A model generated the notes under the pieces. It was not told where the DNA came from. It saw only the letters and a list, made by a program, of their open reading frames with translations, and made no database searches. DNA of 53,955 bases, from contig JBEDUI010000172.1 in NCBI GenBank assembly GCA_040414495.1, positions 1 through 53,955 of the forward strand, given 5' to 3'. The position numbers and the translations under genes were made by a program. Each line of letters starts with the position of its first letter. The first letter of the stretch is position 1. The DNA is from DATAVB01 sp040414495 (GTDB taxonomy: Bacteria > Actinomycetota > Actinomycetes > Mycobacteriales > QHCD01). Positions 8,193 through 16,653 of the stretch are shown here, piece by piece.

Positions 8193-8870
8193 ATGAGCAC
8201 ATTTGTGTTGATCCACGGCGCAGGCGACGTCGGGTGGTATTGGCATCTGGTGGAGGCCGAGCTACGCGCCCACGGGCACGACGTGGTTGTCCCTGACCTT
8301 CCCTGCGAGGACGACGCGGCCGGGTTGGAAGATTACGCCGACACGGTGGTCAAGGCGATCGGCGACCGACGCGACCTGATTGTGGTCGGTCAGTCATTCG
8401 GCGCGTTCACCGCGCCGCTGGTAGCCGACCGGCTGCCGGTCGACGCGTTGGTCCTGGTAGCCGGCATGGTGCCCGCGCCCGGGGAAAGTCCGGCGGACTG
8501 GGTGAGCAACACCGGCTACCGCGACGCCGTGCACGAACAGGCGGCCCGTGATGACGGGAAAACGGGAAATGCCGACCCGTACGTCATCTTCTACCACGAC
8601 GTTCCGCCTGAACTGGCCGAGGAGGCGATCAATAAGAGCCGAATACAGTCGCCGACCCCGGAATTCGGGCCGTGGCCACTGGCGGCGTGGCCGGACGTGC
8701 CGACGAAATTCGTATTGTGCACCGAGGACCGCTTTTTCCCGCCGGATTTCTTCCGCCGATTGGTACGCGACCGGCTGAATATCAAGCCCGACGAAATTGA
8801 TGCCGGCCATTGTGTCGCATTGAGCCAGCCGAAAGAGCTCACTGCGTTACTGGAAAGCTACGTCGCCTAA
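8193..8870 (+). CDS. Alpha/beta hydrolase
   Basis: 225 residues. The oxyanion region is VLIHGAGDVGWYWH near the N-terminus, the nucleophile elbow is VVGQSFGAF (Ser about residue 69), an acidic residue is in CTEDRFFPP, and the catalytic His is in DAGHCVALSQP near the C-terminus. The short length and lack of a signal peptide suggest a cytoplasmic esterase of the MhpC/salicylate-esterase-like group. The substrate is unknown. The ATG at 8193 is preceded by GGGAGGA with good spacing, so the longer upstream frame is not used. The stop overlaps the end of the convergent MocR gene by four bases. Confidence 0.85.
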   Translation: MSTFVLIHGAGDVGWYWHLVEAELRAHGHDVVVPDLPCEDDAAGLEDYADTVVKAIGDRRDLIVVGQSFGAFTAPLVADRLPVDALVLVAGMVPAPGESPADWVSNTGYRDAVHEQAARDDGKTGNADPYVIFYHDVPPELAEEAINKSRIQSPTPEFGPWPLAAWPDVPTKFVLCTEDRFFPPDFFRRLVRDRLNIKPDEIDAGHCVALSQPKELTALLESYVA

Positions 8871-10243
8871 GCGCCGGCCGCCGCGGCCAATCTACCCACC
8901 GCGGCCTCGATATCCCGTTCGGCGATATTCCCGTAACCCAATACGAGGCCGGAATTCGAACCGGGCTGGCTACAGTAGCCGGCCAAATCGGCCAGCCTGA
9001 CGCCAGAGCTTGCGGCCCGTTCGATTGTCTCGGCCGGATCGATGCCCGCCGGCGCGTGTAGGACCAGATGCAGACCGGCCGCGGCGCCGCTCACCCGCCA
9101 GTCGGGCAGGTTGGTCGCGACCGCCTGCACCAGCCGGTCGCGTTTGGTCCGGTAGAGCTGCCGCAACCGGCGTAGCTGGCGGTCGTACGAGCCGCCGCGG
9201 ATGAACTGCTCGAACGCCGCCTGGTCCAGCGTCGGCGGGGTCGATCCGTGCGCGAGCCGCGGTAACCGGTCCCGCCACGGACCGCGCAGCACCAGCCACC
9301 CGATCCCCAGGGCCGGCGACAGCGTCTTGCTGAGCGATCCAAGCAGCGCGACGTGGGTCGGCGCCGAGCCTTGCAGGGCTGGCGTCGAGGGCCGGTCGTA
9401 GCGGAATTCGGCGTCGTAGTCGTCTTCCAGCACCAGACCGTCGACCCGGCGGGCCCAATCCAGCAACGCGTCCCGCCGCTGCGCCGAGAGCACGACGCCC
9501 ATCGGGAATTGATGCGCCGCGGTGACGATTGCCGCCCGCACTTCGGAGTGCTCCGCTAGTCGCTCGACCCGCAGGCCGTCGGCATCCACCGGCACCGGGA
9601 CCACGCGCATCCCGGTCGCCTCCATCGCTTCGCGCAACCTGGTCCAGCCCGGCTCCTCGACCGCTACGGAGTCGATGCCGTGCGACCGCAGTCCCTGGCA
9701 GATTCGGGCCATTCCGTCGGTGACGCCGCGGGTCAACACCACGTCGTCGGGCTCCGCGGCCGCGCCCCGGACGCGTTCGAGGTATTCGGCCAGCGTGGCC
9801 CGCAGCGCCGGATGCCCGGCCGGAGCTGGATATCCGAGATCCTGGTGCGGCATGCCGACCACGACCGAGCGCAGCGCCTCCAGCCATCGGGTTCGCGGGA
9901 ACGCGCTGAGGTCCGGCAGCCCGGGCGCCAGGTCGAACCGCACCGGCGTCGCGGCCGATCGGCCCACCGGCAGCGTGTTGTCCTGGGCCGGTCCCCAGTG
10001 GACCCGGGTAGCCGACCCGACCCGTGCCTGCAGGTAACCCTCGGCCGTCAACTGCCCGTAGGCCTGCGTGACCGCCCACCGGGAACAGCGCAACTCGTAG
10101 GCCAGGGCGCGGCTCGGCGGCAGCGCGCTACCCAGCGGCAATCGACCGGCCCGGATCGCCTCGCGCAGCGCCCGTTCCAGTTGCCGATGCAGCGGTCCGG
10201 TGCCATCGAGCGGCAACAGGGTGTCCCACGCCAGCTGCGTCAC
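8867..10243 (-). CDS. MocR-type GntR regulator with aminotransferase domain
   Basis: 458 residues with the two-domain layout of MocR/GabR/PdxR. Residues 15-80 are a winged helix (GPLHRQLERALREAIRAGRL, LPPSRALAYELRCSRWAV, YLQARVGSATRV). The remainder is a fold-type I aminotransferase with EDDYDAEFRY (273-282) and the PLP-binding Lys in GSLSKTLSPALG (K306). Family members use PLP as a sensor and regulate amino-acid or vitamin B6 genes, usually a divergent neighbour. Here the divergent neighbour is the solute-binding protein at 10429, although the pdxST genes often next to PdxR are not in view. Confidence 0.9.
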   Translation of the reverse strand: MTQLAWDTLLPLDGTGPLHRQLERALREAIRAGRLPLGSALPPSRALAYELRCSRWAVTQAYGQLTAEGYLQARVGSATRVHWGPAQDNTLPVGRSAATPVRFDLAPGLPDLSAFPRTRWLEALRSVVVGMPHQDLGYPAPAGHPALRATLAEYLERVRGAAAEPDDVVLTRGVTDGMARICQGLRSHGIDSVAVEEPGWTRLREAMEATGMRVVPVPVDADGLRVERLAEHSEVRAAIVTAAHQFPMGVVLSAQRRDALLDWARRVDGLVLEDDYDAEFRYDRPSTPALQGSAPTHVALLGSLSKTLSPALGIGWLVLRGPWRDRLPRLAHGSTPPTLDQAAFEQFIRGGSYDRQLRRLRQLYRTKRDRLVQAVATNLPDWRVSGAAAGLHLVLHAPAGIDPAETIERAASSGVRLADLAGYCSQPGSNSGLVLGYGNIAERDIEAAVGRLAAAAGA

Positions 10244-10358
10244 GCGGACAAATTACCGCCCCGGCCGCGGAACTCCACCTGCGAAATTTTGTTTCCGCTT
10301 CCGGTCGCGGGCCTTTGCGCACGACCTGTGATGCTCTTAACATCTCGACGTCACTCAC

Positions 10359-10372
10359 TCGAAGCGCTTCGA
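10359..10372. promoter_or_regulatory. LacI-family operator-like palindrome
   Basis: Perfect 14-bp palindrome TCGAAGCGCTTCGA, 56 bases before the ATG of the solute-binding protein. The central AGCGCT matches the core of LacI/CebR-type operators of actinobacterial sugar-uptake genes. No LacI-family gene is in the window, so the regulator would be encoded elsewhere. Confidence 0.6.
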
Positions 10373-10428
10373 TTCGCGATGTCTACGCGATTCGGTACGA
10401 CGCGACGCGGCATCGAGAAGGGAATCAG

Positions 10429-12594
10429 ATGAGGCCGAGCAGTTCCGTAGGAGATCGACCGGGTTTCGGCAGGAGAGGCTTCCTCTACGGATCGGCGCTG
10501 GTGGCCGGCTCGGCGATATTGAGCGCATGCTCCAGTTCGGGCTCGGGTAATTCAAGCAGCGGCAGCAGCGCGAGCGCGGGAACGGGCGGGAAGGGAAAGG
10601 GCTCGGCCAAGAAACCGTTGCCGACGCCGAAGAAGCTCAGCGAGTCGCCGCTATTGGCGAGCCAGGTGAAAGCCGGGAAACTTCCGGCGGTCGGAAAGCG
10701 CCTGCCCGAGCACCCGTACGTCGTTCCGCACAACTGGCTCGAGCGCGGAAAATACGGCGGGAAGCTCAATATGGCCGTGTTCTCCAGCCAGGGCGCGGCC
10801 GCGGCCGATTCGAACCGGGAGTTTTTCTACGGGTACTCCCCGCTGCGTTACATCAATGACGGGCTCGACATCGGTCCTGGCCTCGTCGAGACCTGGACGT
10901 CCAATAAGGACGCTTCGGAGTGGACGCTCAATTTCCGAGCCGGCCTGAAATGGTCGGACGGGCAGCCATTTACGGTCGATGACGTGTTGTTCTGGTGGCA
11001 GGACATCGTGCTGCCGGGCCACTATTCGCAGAATCCACCGGATGAATGCCGGTCGGCGAATGGCACGTTGTGCAAGATGACCAAGGTCAGCGACACGACG
11101 TTACGGATCACGTATGACGCGCCGCAGCCGCTGTTGGCCGACAACCTCGCGGCCTGGGTCAAAGGCGGAATCGGCCACAACGGCACGATCTGGGTACTGC
11201 CCAAGCATTACCTCAAGGAATTTCATCCGAAATACAATTCGCGTGTGCCCAAGAACTGGGACACGATCGGCGGGCTGTGGGAGCAGAAGTCGGACTGGAT
11301 TCGCAATCCCGATTGCCCGACCCTGCTGGGATACAAGGTCAAGTCGTTCGACAACAACAAAGGCATCGTCCTGGAACGCAACCCGTACTACTACGCGGTC
11401 ACCAAGGACGGCGACCAGTTGCCGTACATCGACGAGATCAACATCAATGTCGTGCAGAACGCCCAGGTCATCGCGTTGCAGGTGCAGCAGGGCAAAATCG
11501 ACTACTGCCACGGTCCGTTCAACCAGATCGACGTGTCCAATGTTTCTACGTTGAGTCAGTCGACCAAGACCGCCGGCACCAAGCTTTTGTTGTGGGACAG
11601 CGGATCGGGCACCGGATCGATCTTCTTCCTCAACTACGACTACCCGGACGCCAACCTGCGCAAGCTGTTCCGGGAACCGAAATTCCGGCAGGCAATTTCG
11701 CTGGCGTTCAATCGTGACAAGGCGCAGAAGACGCTGTATTTCCAGACCGGTGAACAGACCACCGGCACGATGAGCCCGAAAGCGATCGAATACCTCATCA
11801 ACGACCAGGGCAAGCAGATTTACAAGCAGTGGCGGGATTCGTACAAGAAACACGACCCGGCCAAGGCCAAACAGCTGCTCGCCGAGTTGGGGTTGAAGGA
11901 CAAGGACGGCGATGGCTATGTGGAAATGCCGGACGGGTCGAAACTGACAGTCCGAATTGACTATTCGGCCGATATCTCCCAGTCCGCCGCGGCCAAGGAC
12001 GACCAGCTCGTGGCCGACTGCAAGGCCGTCGGCCTGCACATGGTCCGCAACCCTGTTTCGCCGCAGTCCTATGGGTCCGACTGGTCGGCCGGCAAATTGA
12101 TGGTGCACACGAACTGGGAAGCCAGCGATGGGCCTAACTGCCTGGTCAACCCGACTTGGCTGGTGCCGATCGAGAATGCCCGGTGGGCGCCGTTGGAGGG
12201 CGAGTATTACGCGGTACGTGGCACGGCGGCCGAGCATACGGAAAAGGACGTCAACCCGTGGAAGCGTAATCCGCCGCGACTGGAGCCGGAGGCGAACGGG
12301 CCGATCGCGAAGCTCTGGGATCTGTACGACCAGACCAAGCGAGAATCGGACGCGATGAAACGCACGCAGCTCGTGTGGCAAATGACGAAGGTCCATATTT
12401 CCGACGGGCCGTTTTTCATGGGCTGCGTGGCCAACTTCCCGCAGGTCGTGGTCACGAAAACCGACCTGAAAAACGTGCCGGCCAAGGAGAATCTGGCCCT
12501 CAACGGCTACGTCAACACCTGGGCTGTGCCGTGCCCGGCGATGTACGATCCCGAGGCCTATTACTGGGAAAACCCGAGCGCGCACAATTCGTAA
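10429..12594 (+). CDS. ABC transporter family-5 solute-binding lipoprotein
   Basis: 721 residues from the ATG at 10429 (GAGAAGGGA just upstream). A twin-arginine pair (RRGFL, residues 15-19) precedes a hydrophobic stretch ending in the lipobox ILSAC (Cys34), so it is probably Tat-exported and lipid-anchored. A Ser/Gly-rich linker follows. The SBP_bac_5 fold is shown by VETWTSNKDASEWTLNFR, GLKWSDGQPFTVDDVLFWW and FRQAISLAFNRDKA. Such proteins deliver peptides or oligosaccharides to an ABC importer; at over 700 residues it belongs to the long subgroup. No permease or ATPase gene follows, so it is an orphan. The LacI-type palindrome upstream hints at sugar control. Confidence 0.88.
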   Translation: MRPSSSVGDRPGFGRRGFLYGSALVAGSAILSACSSSGSGNSSSGSSASAGTGGKGKGSAKKPLPTPKKLSESPLLASQVKAGKLPAVGKRLPEHPYVVPHNWLERGKYGGKLNMAVFSSQGAAAADSNREFFYGYSPLRYINDGLDIGPGLVETWTSNKDASEWTLNFRAGLKWSDGQPFTVDDVLFWWQDIVLPGHYSQNPPDECRSANGTLCKMTKVSDTTLRITYDAPQPLLADNLAAWVKGGIGHNGTIWVLPKHYLKEFHPKYNSRVPKNWDTIGGLWEQKSDWIRNPDCPTLLGYKVKSFDNNKGIVLERNPYYYAVTKDGDQLPYIDEININVVQNAQVIALQVQQGKIDYCHGPFNQIDVSNVSTLSQSTKTAGTKLLLWDSGSGTGSIFFLNYDYPDANLRKLFREPKFRQAISLAFNRDKAQKTLYFQTGEQTTGTMSPKAIEYLINDQGKQIYKQWRDSYKKHDPAKAKQLLAELGLKDKDGDGYVEMPDGSKLTVRIDYSADISQSAAAKDDQLVADCKAVGLHMVRNPVSPQSYGSDWSAGKLMVHTNWEASDGPNCLVNPTWLVPIENARWAPLEGEYYAVRGTAAEHTEKDVNPWKRNPPRLEPEANGPIAKLWDLYDQTKRESDAMKRTQLVWQMTKVHISDGPFFMGCVANFPQVVVTKTDLKNVPAKENLALNGYVNTWAVPCPAMYDPEAYYWENPSAHNS

Positions 12595-12655
12595 GCTCGC
12601 CGGTCTGCGGTGCGACCGTTGGCCGCTGTGGTCGGGACGGTTGGCGGCCGGCTCT

Positions 12656-12974
12656 AAATGCAGCGACCGTGGCGTGAGGGCGGTTCCGACTGCGGCGGCT
12701 CTGACGCAATTGCAGCGAGGGTGGGTTCTGAGGGACGGCGCTGTGCCGAATTGCAGCGAGCGTGACGTGAGGGTGGGTCAGCGGCGCGATTTCCGCCCTG
12801 GTGTCACGCTCGCTGCAGTGAGGGTGGTGCCGGCGGGAAATCGTCGCCGTGGTGTCACGTTCGCTGCAATGGGGGTGCAGGGCGGCTGGTTCGTTTTGCG
12901 CTGGTGTCACGTTCGCTGCAGTGAGGGCGGTGCCGGAGGGAAATCGTCGCCCTGGTGTCACGTTCGCTGCAATG
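12656..12974. repeat. Array of GTCACGTTCGCTGCAATG elements, about 51-bp period
   Basis: This fills the 390-bp gap after the solute-binding gene. Four direct copies of a 22-bp core (TGGTGTCACGTTCGCTGCAR plus TG) start at 12799, 12850, 12902 and 12953, spaced 51-52 bp. The stretches after copies 1 and 3 are nearly identical (GGTGCCGG-GGGAAATCGTCG), while that after copy 2 differs. Three weaker copies in the opposite orientation (TGCAGCGA...) start near 12659, 12711 and 12752. The same core forms an inverted pair at 36953-37030. Confidence 0.85.
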
Positions 12975-12985
12975 GGGTGCGATTG

Positions 12986-13489
12986 TCAGGTCGCTGAACG
13001 CCAGCGGGTGATGCTGCCGTGGAAGCAGGCGCCGCGGTCGCGGCCAGAGTTGTCGGATATCCAGCCGTATGCCTTACGCGGGGCAATTCGGTACCACGTC
13101 TCAGATTCTTCCGGGTCGAGATCCCAGTGGTACTTCTCGTTGTAGGCGTAACAGACCCGGCGGACCAGTTCGTCGTCCTCGACGACCGTGGCGGCCGATT
13201 CGATGATGACCGTTTCGGCGCCGCTCTCCAGATGCATCGTGACCCGCGGATCGCGACGCAGGTTTTCCGCGGCCAGCGAGCCGGTGCTGAAGAAGAACGC
13301 GCCGTCCAGCCATACGCCCCAGACCGGCCGGGTGTGCGGTCGCCCGTCCGGGCGCGTCGTGGCGATCCAGTAGTTGCGGGCGGCGATCAGCCGGTGCTCG
13401 GCCCAACTCCACGGCAACACCACCGGGTCCAGACCGGAGCGGCCGAACATGCGCGGGCGATCAGTGCGTACCAGCTCGTCTCGGACCAT
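12986..13489 (-). CDS. Pyridoxamine 5'-phosphate oxidase-family flavin protein
   Basis: 167 residues. The split-barrel fold is indicated by ARNYWIATTRPDGRPHTRPVWGVWLDGAFFF in pieces (IATTRPDGRPHTRPV, GAFFFSTG) and RRDPRVTMHLESG. These proteins bind FMN or F420 and include PNPOx-like oxidoreductases and stress proteins. True PdxH needs a C-terminal dimer domain that is not recognised here, so vitamin B6 synthesis is not claimed. The ATG at 13489 follows GGGGGAGG at ideal spacing, so the upstream TTG is not the start. The C-terminus reads RGACFHGSITRWRS and ends just beside the repeat array. Confidence 0.82.
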   Translation of the reverse strand: MVRDELVRTDRPRMFGRSGLDPVVLPWSWAEHRLIAARNYWIATTRPDGRPHTRPVWGVWLDGAFFFSTGSLAAENLRRDPRVTMHLESGAETVIIESAATVVEDDELVRRVCYAYNEKYHWDLDPEESETWYRIAPRKAYGWISDNSGRDRGACFHGSITRWRSAT

Positions 13490-13701
13490 GACGGCCTCCC
13501 CCGAAACCAACGATACGGGGGATCAGCGAGTAAAGAAGGGCGGATGACGCCAGGTCGCCTCGCGGCGCGTGGCCGAACGCGGCTCCAGCCGAACGGTATT
13601 CCACGACGGCATTTCTTGATGAGACCCGGGGACACTGGGCGCCATCCGCACTCTCCCCAACGGGGCACCCGCCCGGATGATTCCCGGCCGCCGAAATTTC
13701 T

Positions 13702-14592
13702 TCAGGAGGGCCGCAAGGAGGATCGCAAGGAGGGTCGCAACCGGGTCTTGAAGAACTCCAGCGCCTGCCGCCCCAGGTCGGTCCACGGTGTATCCGACCA
13801 CGGCAATTCCCCGTCCTGCAGCAGGTTGTGGTGCCCGCCGGGGATCGTGTGCAGGCTGACATCGGTTCCGACCCGGCGCAACGCATTGCCCAGCCGTACC
13901 GCGTGTTCGTAGCCGACCGTCTCATCGGCGGTGCCGTGTACGAGCATGAACGGTGGTGCCCCGGCGTGAACGTGACAGAGCGGACTGGCCAGCCGGCGCA
14001 GCTGCGGGCAGTCGGCCAGCGGTCCACCGAACAGCTTGGTCAGTACGCGCTGGTCGGCGTTGTCCAGCGGCGGCCGGTCATCGGTGAAATCGGTTGGCGC
14101 GCACCGCGCCACTACGGCCTGTACGGCGCTCGATTCACCCGGTGTTCCCGAGTCTCCGTCCAGTTCGGACACACCGTCGGTCAGCCCGAGCAGCGCGGCC
14201 AGATGACCGCCGGCCGAATCGCCCCAGACACCAATCCGGCCTGGATCCACAGTGAACTGGCGGGCATTCGCCCGCAGCCAGCGGATCGCCGCCTTCACGT
14301 CGTAAATCTGGGCCGGAAACGGGGCTGTCCCGGTGAGCCGGTACGTCACGCTCACCGCCACAAAGCCGTTCCCGGCCATGAGCGGATTCAGCCACGGCTG
14401 CAGCGCTACGTACCGTTCGCCGTTCTCCCAACCGCCGCCGTGCAGATAGACGATCGCTGGCACCGGGCGGATCGGCCGCGGCTCGGGCATCAGAACGTCC
14501 AGGTAGAGCGGCTCATCGGGTGCAGCCCGGCCGTACCGGATCGCGGGGAGATAGCGGAACGAAAATGGCGCGTCGGCCAGCGACTGCAACAT
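13702..14592 (-). CDS. Alpha/beta hydrolase, carboxylesterase (HSL/BD-FAE type)
   Basis: 296 residues. The oxyanion-hole motif is VYLHGGGWENGERY, the nucleophile elbow GVWGDSAGGHLAALLG, the acid is in LVHGTADETVGYEHA, and the catalytic His lies in IPGGHHNLL. This is the pattern of hormone-sensitive-lipase-like esterases that cleave short acyl esters. No signal peptide is seen, so it is probably cytoplasmic. The last codons carry a short tandem DNA repeat (GGAGGRYCGCAA, three copies around 13703-13740) that gives the C-terminus RLRPSLRSSLRPS. Exact substrate unknown. Confidence 0.87.
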   Translation of the reverse strand: MLQSLADAPFSFRYLPAIRYGRAAPDEPLYLDVLMPEPRPIRPVPAIVYLHGGGWENGERYVALQPWLNPLMAGNGFVAVSVTYRLTGTAPFPAQIYDVKAAIRWLRANARQFTVDPGRIGVWGDSAGGHLAALLGLTDGVSELDGDSGTPGESSAVQAVVARCAPTDFTDDRPPLDNADQRVLTKLFGGPLADCPQLRRLASPLCHVHAGAPPFMLVHGTADETVGYEHAVRLGNALRRVGTDVSLHTIPGGHHNLLQDGELPWSDTPWTDLGRQALEFFKTRLRPSLRSSLRPS

Positions 14593-14611
14593 CCCGACCT
14601 CCGGTCCGGTC

Positions 14612-14640
14612 CGTCCACAACGGAGACTCCGTTGTGGACG
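14612..14640. terminator. Perfect hairpin between esterase and small Cys-rich gene
   Basis: 13-bp perfect stem CGTCCACAACGGA / TCCGTTGTGGACG with a three-base loop, 20 bases upstream of the esterase start. It could terminate the minus-strand transcript from 14715 or act as an operator for the esterase gene. No T-run is present, so the role is undecided. Confidence 0.5.
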
Positions 14641-14714
14641 AAGACGGTACGCGTGCCGCTAACGCCCCGTAAGGTCTCAATCCCGACCGGAACCGGCCGG
14701 CACCCAATCGCCGA

Positions 14715-14963
14715 TCACATGCAAAATCGACGCAATATCGGAATATTTGTACAAAGTAGAGAGAGGATCGGGCAACGGAACCGGGACAAGCGTCCGCGGT
14801 GAATCCACCAGCGCGTCTCGTCGATCATCCGCCGCAGCCGGCCTTTGCGTAATTCGACCAGAATTTCCCAGTCTCGATCGCAGACCCAAACCCGCTGCCC
14901 ATGCCGGCGGGCGAAATGCCCTGCCGGTTGTTGGCACGCAACGCAGAAGTGCACTGTCACCAC
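14715..14963 (-). CDS. Small Cys-rich hypothetical protein
   Basis: 82 residues from a GTG at 14963. A GTG at 14954, preceded by GGGGTGG, fits the ribosome binding site better. The N-terminus has FCVACQQPAGHFARRHGQ and VWVCDRDW, a Cys-x2-Cys ... Cys arrangement with a nearby His that could bind zinc. The rest is basic and rich in Trp and Arg (RRMIDETRWWIHRGRLSR). It follows the cydC stop by 13 bases on the same strand and could be read through from the cyd operon. No family is recognised. Confidence 0.5.
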   Translation of the reverse strand: MVTVHFCVACQQPAGHFARRHGQRVWVCDRDWEILVELRKGRLRRMIDETRWWIHRGRLSRFRCPILSLLCTNIPILRRFCM

Positions 14964-14976
14964 CCCGTCATCGGGA

Positions 14977-16653
14977 TCACGACTTGGCTGAGACTGCCTG
15001 ATCCGGGGGATTAACGGCTGCGGGAGCGTTGAGGTTACGGTGCTGGGCCAGCCATAAATCCCGGTACGGGCCAGGATTGTCCAGCAATTGCCGATGCGGT
15101 CCTCGTTGGACGATTACGCCACCGTCCACAAGTACCACCTCATCGACCGCGTCCAGCCCGGCGAGCCGATGCGTCACCAACACCGTGGTGCGCTCGGCCG
15201 TGGCGGCCAGCAGGTCGGCCAGTACCGCATCGGCGGTCGCCGAATCCAGCCCCTCCGACGGTTCGTCCAGCAGCAGGATCGGCGGATCGGCCAGCAGCGC
15301 CCGGGCCAGTAACAGCCGCTGCCGTTGCCCGCCGGACAACAACGCGGCATCCTCGCCGACCACGGTCGCCAGGCCCGACGGCAGGCTGGCAACCCAATCA
15401 CCGAGGCGGGCCCGCCGCAGGGCCGCATTGACCTCCTCGTCGGAGGCCGATGGGTCGGCCAGCCGGACGTTGTCGCCGATGCTGGCGTGAAAGACATGCG
15501 CGTCGGCCAGGACACCGCCTACGGTCGCCGGCAGATCGCAGTCGGCGACCGGTACGCCGCCGATCCTTACCGACCCGGCGGCCCGCGGAACGAATCCGAC
15601 CAGCGCGGCCAGCAGCGTGCTCTTGCCCGAACCGCTCGCGCCGACCACCGCGATCCGCCGGCCCGGCTCGAGCCGCAGGTCGACCGCACGCAGCGCCGGC
15701 CAGCCGTCGTACTCGACCCGCAGGCCGGTCACCTCAAGCGTTCCCCGGGCTGGAAACGCCGGCCGTGCAACGGGTTCGGTGTCGAGCAGGTCGCCGACCC
15801 GGCGCAACGCGGCCCGGGCCTGGGTCCAGTGCCGGGCCGCCGCCGGCAATGGCGCGCACACCTCGAAGAGGGCCAGCGTGGTCAGGGTGAGTACGGCGCT
15901 GTGGGTGGTGGCGAGTACGGCCAAGGCGCTCATTCCGGAGACGAGCAGCGTGAGGGCGGTGGCGCCGTAGGCCGGGGTCGACCGTTGCCGGGCCGCGAGC
16001 CGGTCCCCAGCCTGCTCAGCGGTACGCCGGGCGGCCGGAGTCGCCCCGGCTACGGCCAGGTCGGCGGCACCCTGCAGCAGATCGATGGTGGCGACCGACA
16101 GTTCGGCCCGGGCGGACTGGGTGCGGACCATGGACCGGCGCGCCTGCCACGATGCCGCCGCCGGCACCAGCAGGCCGCCGACCAGGAGCCCGGCCGCGAC
16201 CAACCCGGCCGTACCCGGTGACGCGAGCCCGAGACCGACCACCGCGCCGACGCTGACCAACAGCGCACTGCCGGCCGGCAGCAGCGACCGAACCACCAGG
16301 TCGGTGACCGCGTCCACTTCGGACACCGCGTCGGTCAGCAGCTCACCGGTATGCCGGTCGCGCAAAGCCGGACCACCGGCCAGCGCCGCGTACACCCGTA
16401 CCCGAAGATCGGCCAACGACCGCAGCGCGGCGTCGTGCCCGGCCAACCGCTCGGCGTACCGTAAAACGCCGCGCAGCAAGGCGAATGCCCGCACCGCGGC
16501 GATGGCGACCGCCAACGCCGACAGCGGCGGCCGGTCGGCGGCCCGGACGACCAACCAGGTCGCGGTCGCGATCAACCCGATGGCGGCGCCCTGACTCGCG
16601 GCCCCGGCCACCACGGCCGCGGTCAGCGCCCGGCGATCCAACAGCCGTTTCAC
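14977..16653 (-). CDS. cydC: ABC exporter CydC (cytochrome bd assembly)
   Basis: 558 residues: an N-terminal six-helix ABC transmembrane domain (about 1-300) and a C-terminal ATPase with Walker A GASGSGKST, signature LSGGQRQRLLLARALL, Walker B ILLLDEPSEGLD and the switch His in VLVTHRLAG. CydDC exports glutathione, cysteine or other thiols and is required to mature cytochrome bd. It overlaps the upstream cydD gene by four bases and completes the cyd operon. Assignment as CydC rather than CydD rests on order and on the RRALTAAVVAGAASQGAAIG N-terminus. Length is normal. Confidence 0.9.
   Translation of the reverse strand: MKRLLDRRALTAAVVAGAASQGAAIGLIATATWLVVRAADRPPLSALAVAIAAVRAFALLRGVLRYAERLAGHDAALRSLADLRVRVYAALAGGPALRDRHTGELLTDAVSEVDAVTDLVVRSLLPAGSALLVSVGAVVGLGLASPGTAGLVAAGLLVGGLLVPAAASWQARRSMVRTQSARAELSVATIDLLQGAADLAVAGATPAARRTAEQAGDRLAARQRSTPAYGATALTLLVSGMSALAVLATTHSAVLTLTTLALFEVCAPLPAAARHWTQARAALRRVGDLLDTEPVARPAFPARGTLEVTGLRVEYDGWPALRAVDLRLEPGRRIAVVGASGSGKSTLLAALVGFVPRAAGSVRIGGVPVADCDLPATVGGVLADAHVFHASIGDNVRLADPSASDEEVNAALRRARLGDWVASLPSGLATVVGEDAALLSGGQRQRLLLARALLADPPILLLDEPSEGLDSATADAVLADLLAATAERTTVLVTHRLAGLDAVDEVVLVDGGVIVQRGPHRQLLDNPGPYRDLWLAQHRNLNAPAAVNPPDQAVSAKS

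Noticed and set aside
12799..12974. CRISPR-like array (22-bp repeats, about 29-bp spacers)
   Set aside because: Two of the spacers are almost the same, inverted copies occur beside it, no cas genes are present, and the same core exists as a lone inverted element at 36953-37030.
12512..12997. Long open frames on both strands over the repeat array
   Set aside because: They arise from the repeat unit (translated copies such as CHVRCNG and HPHCSERD), not from a gene.
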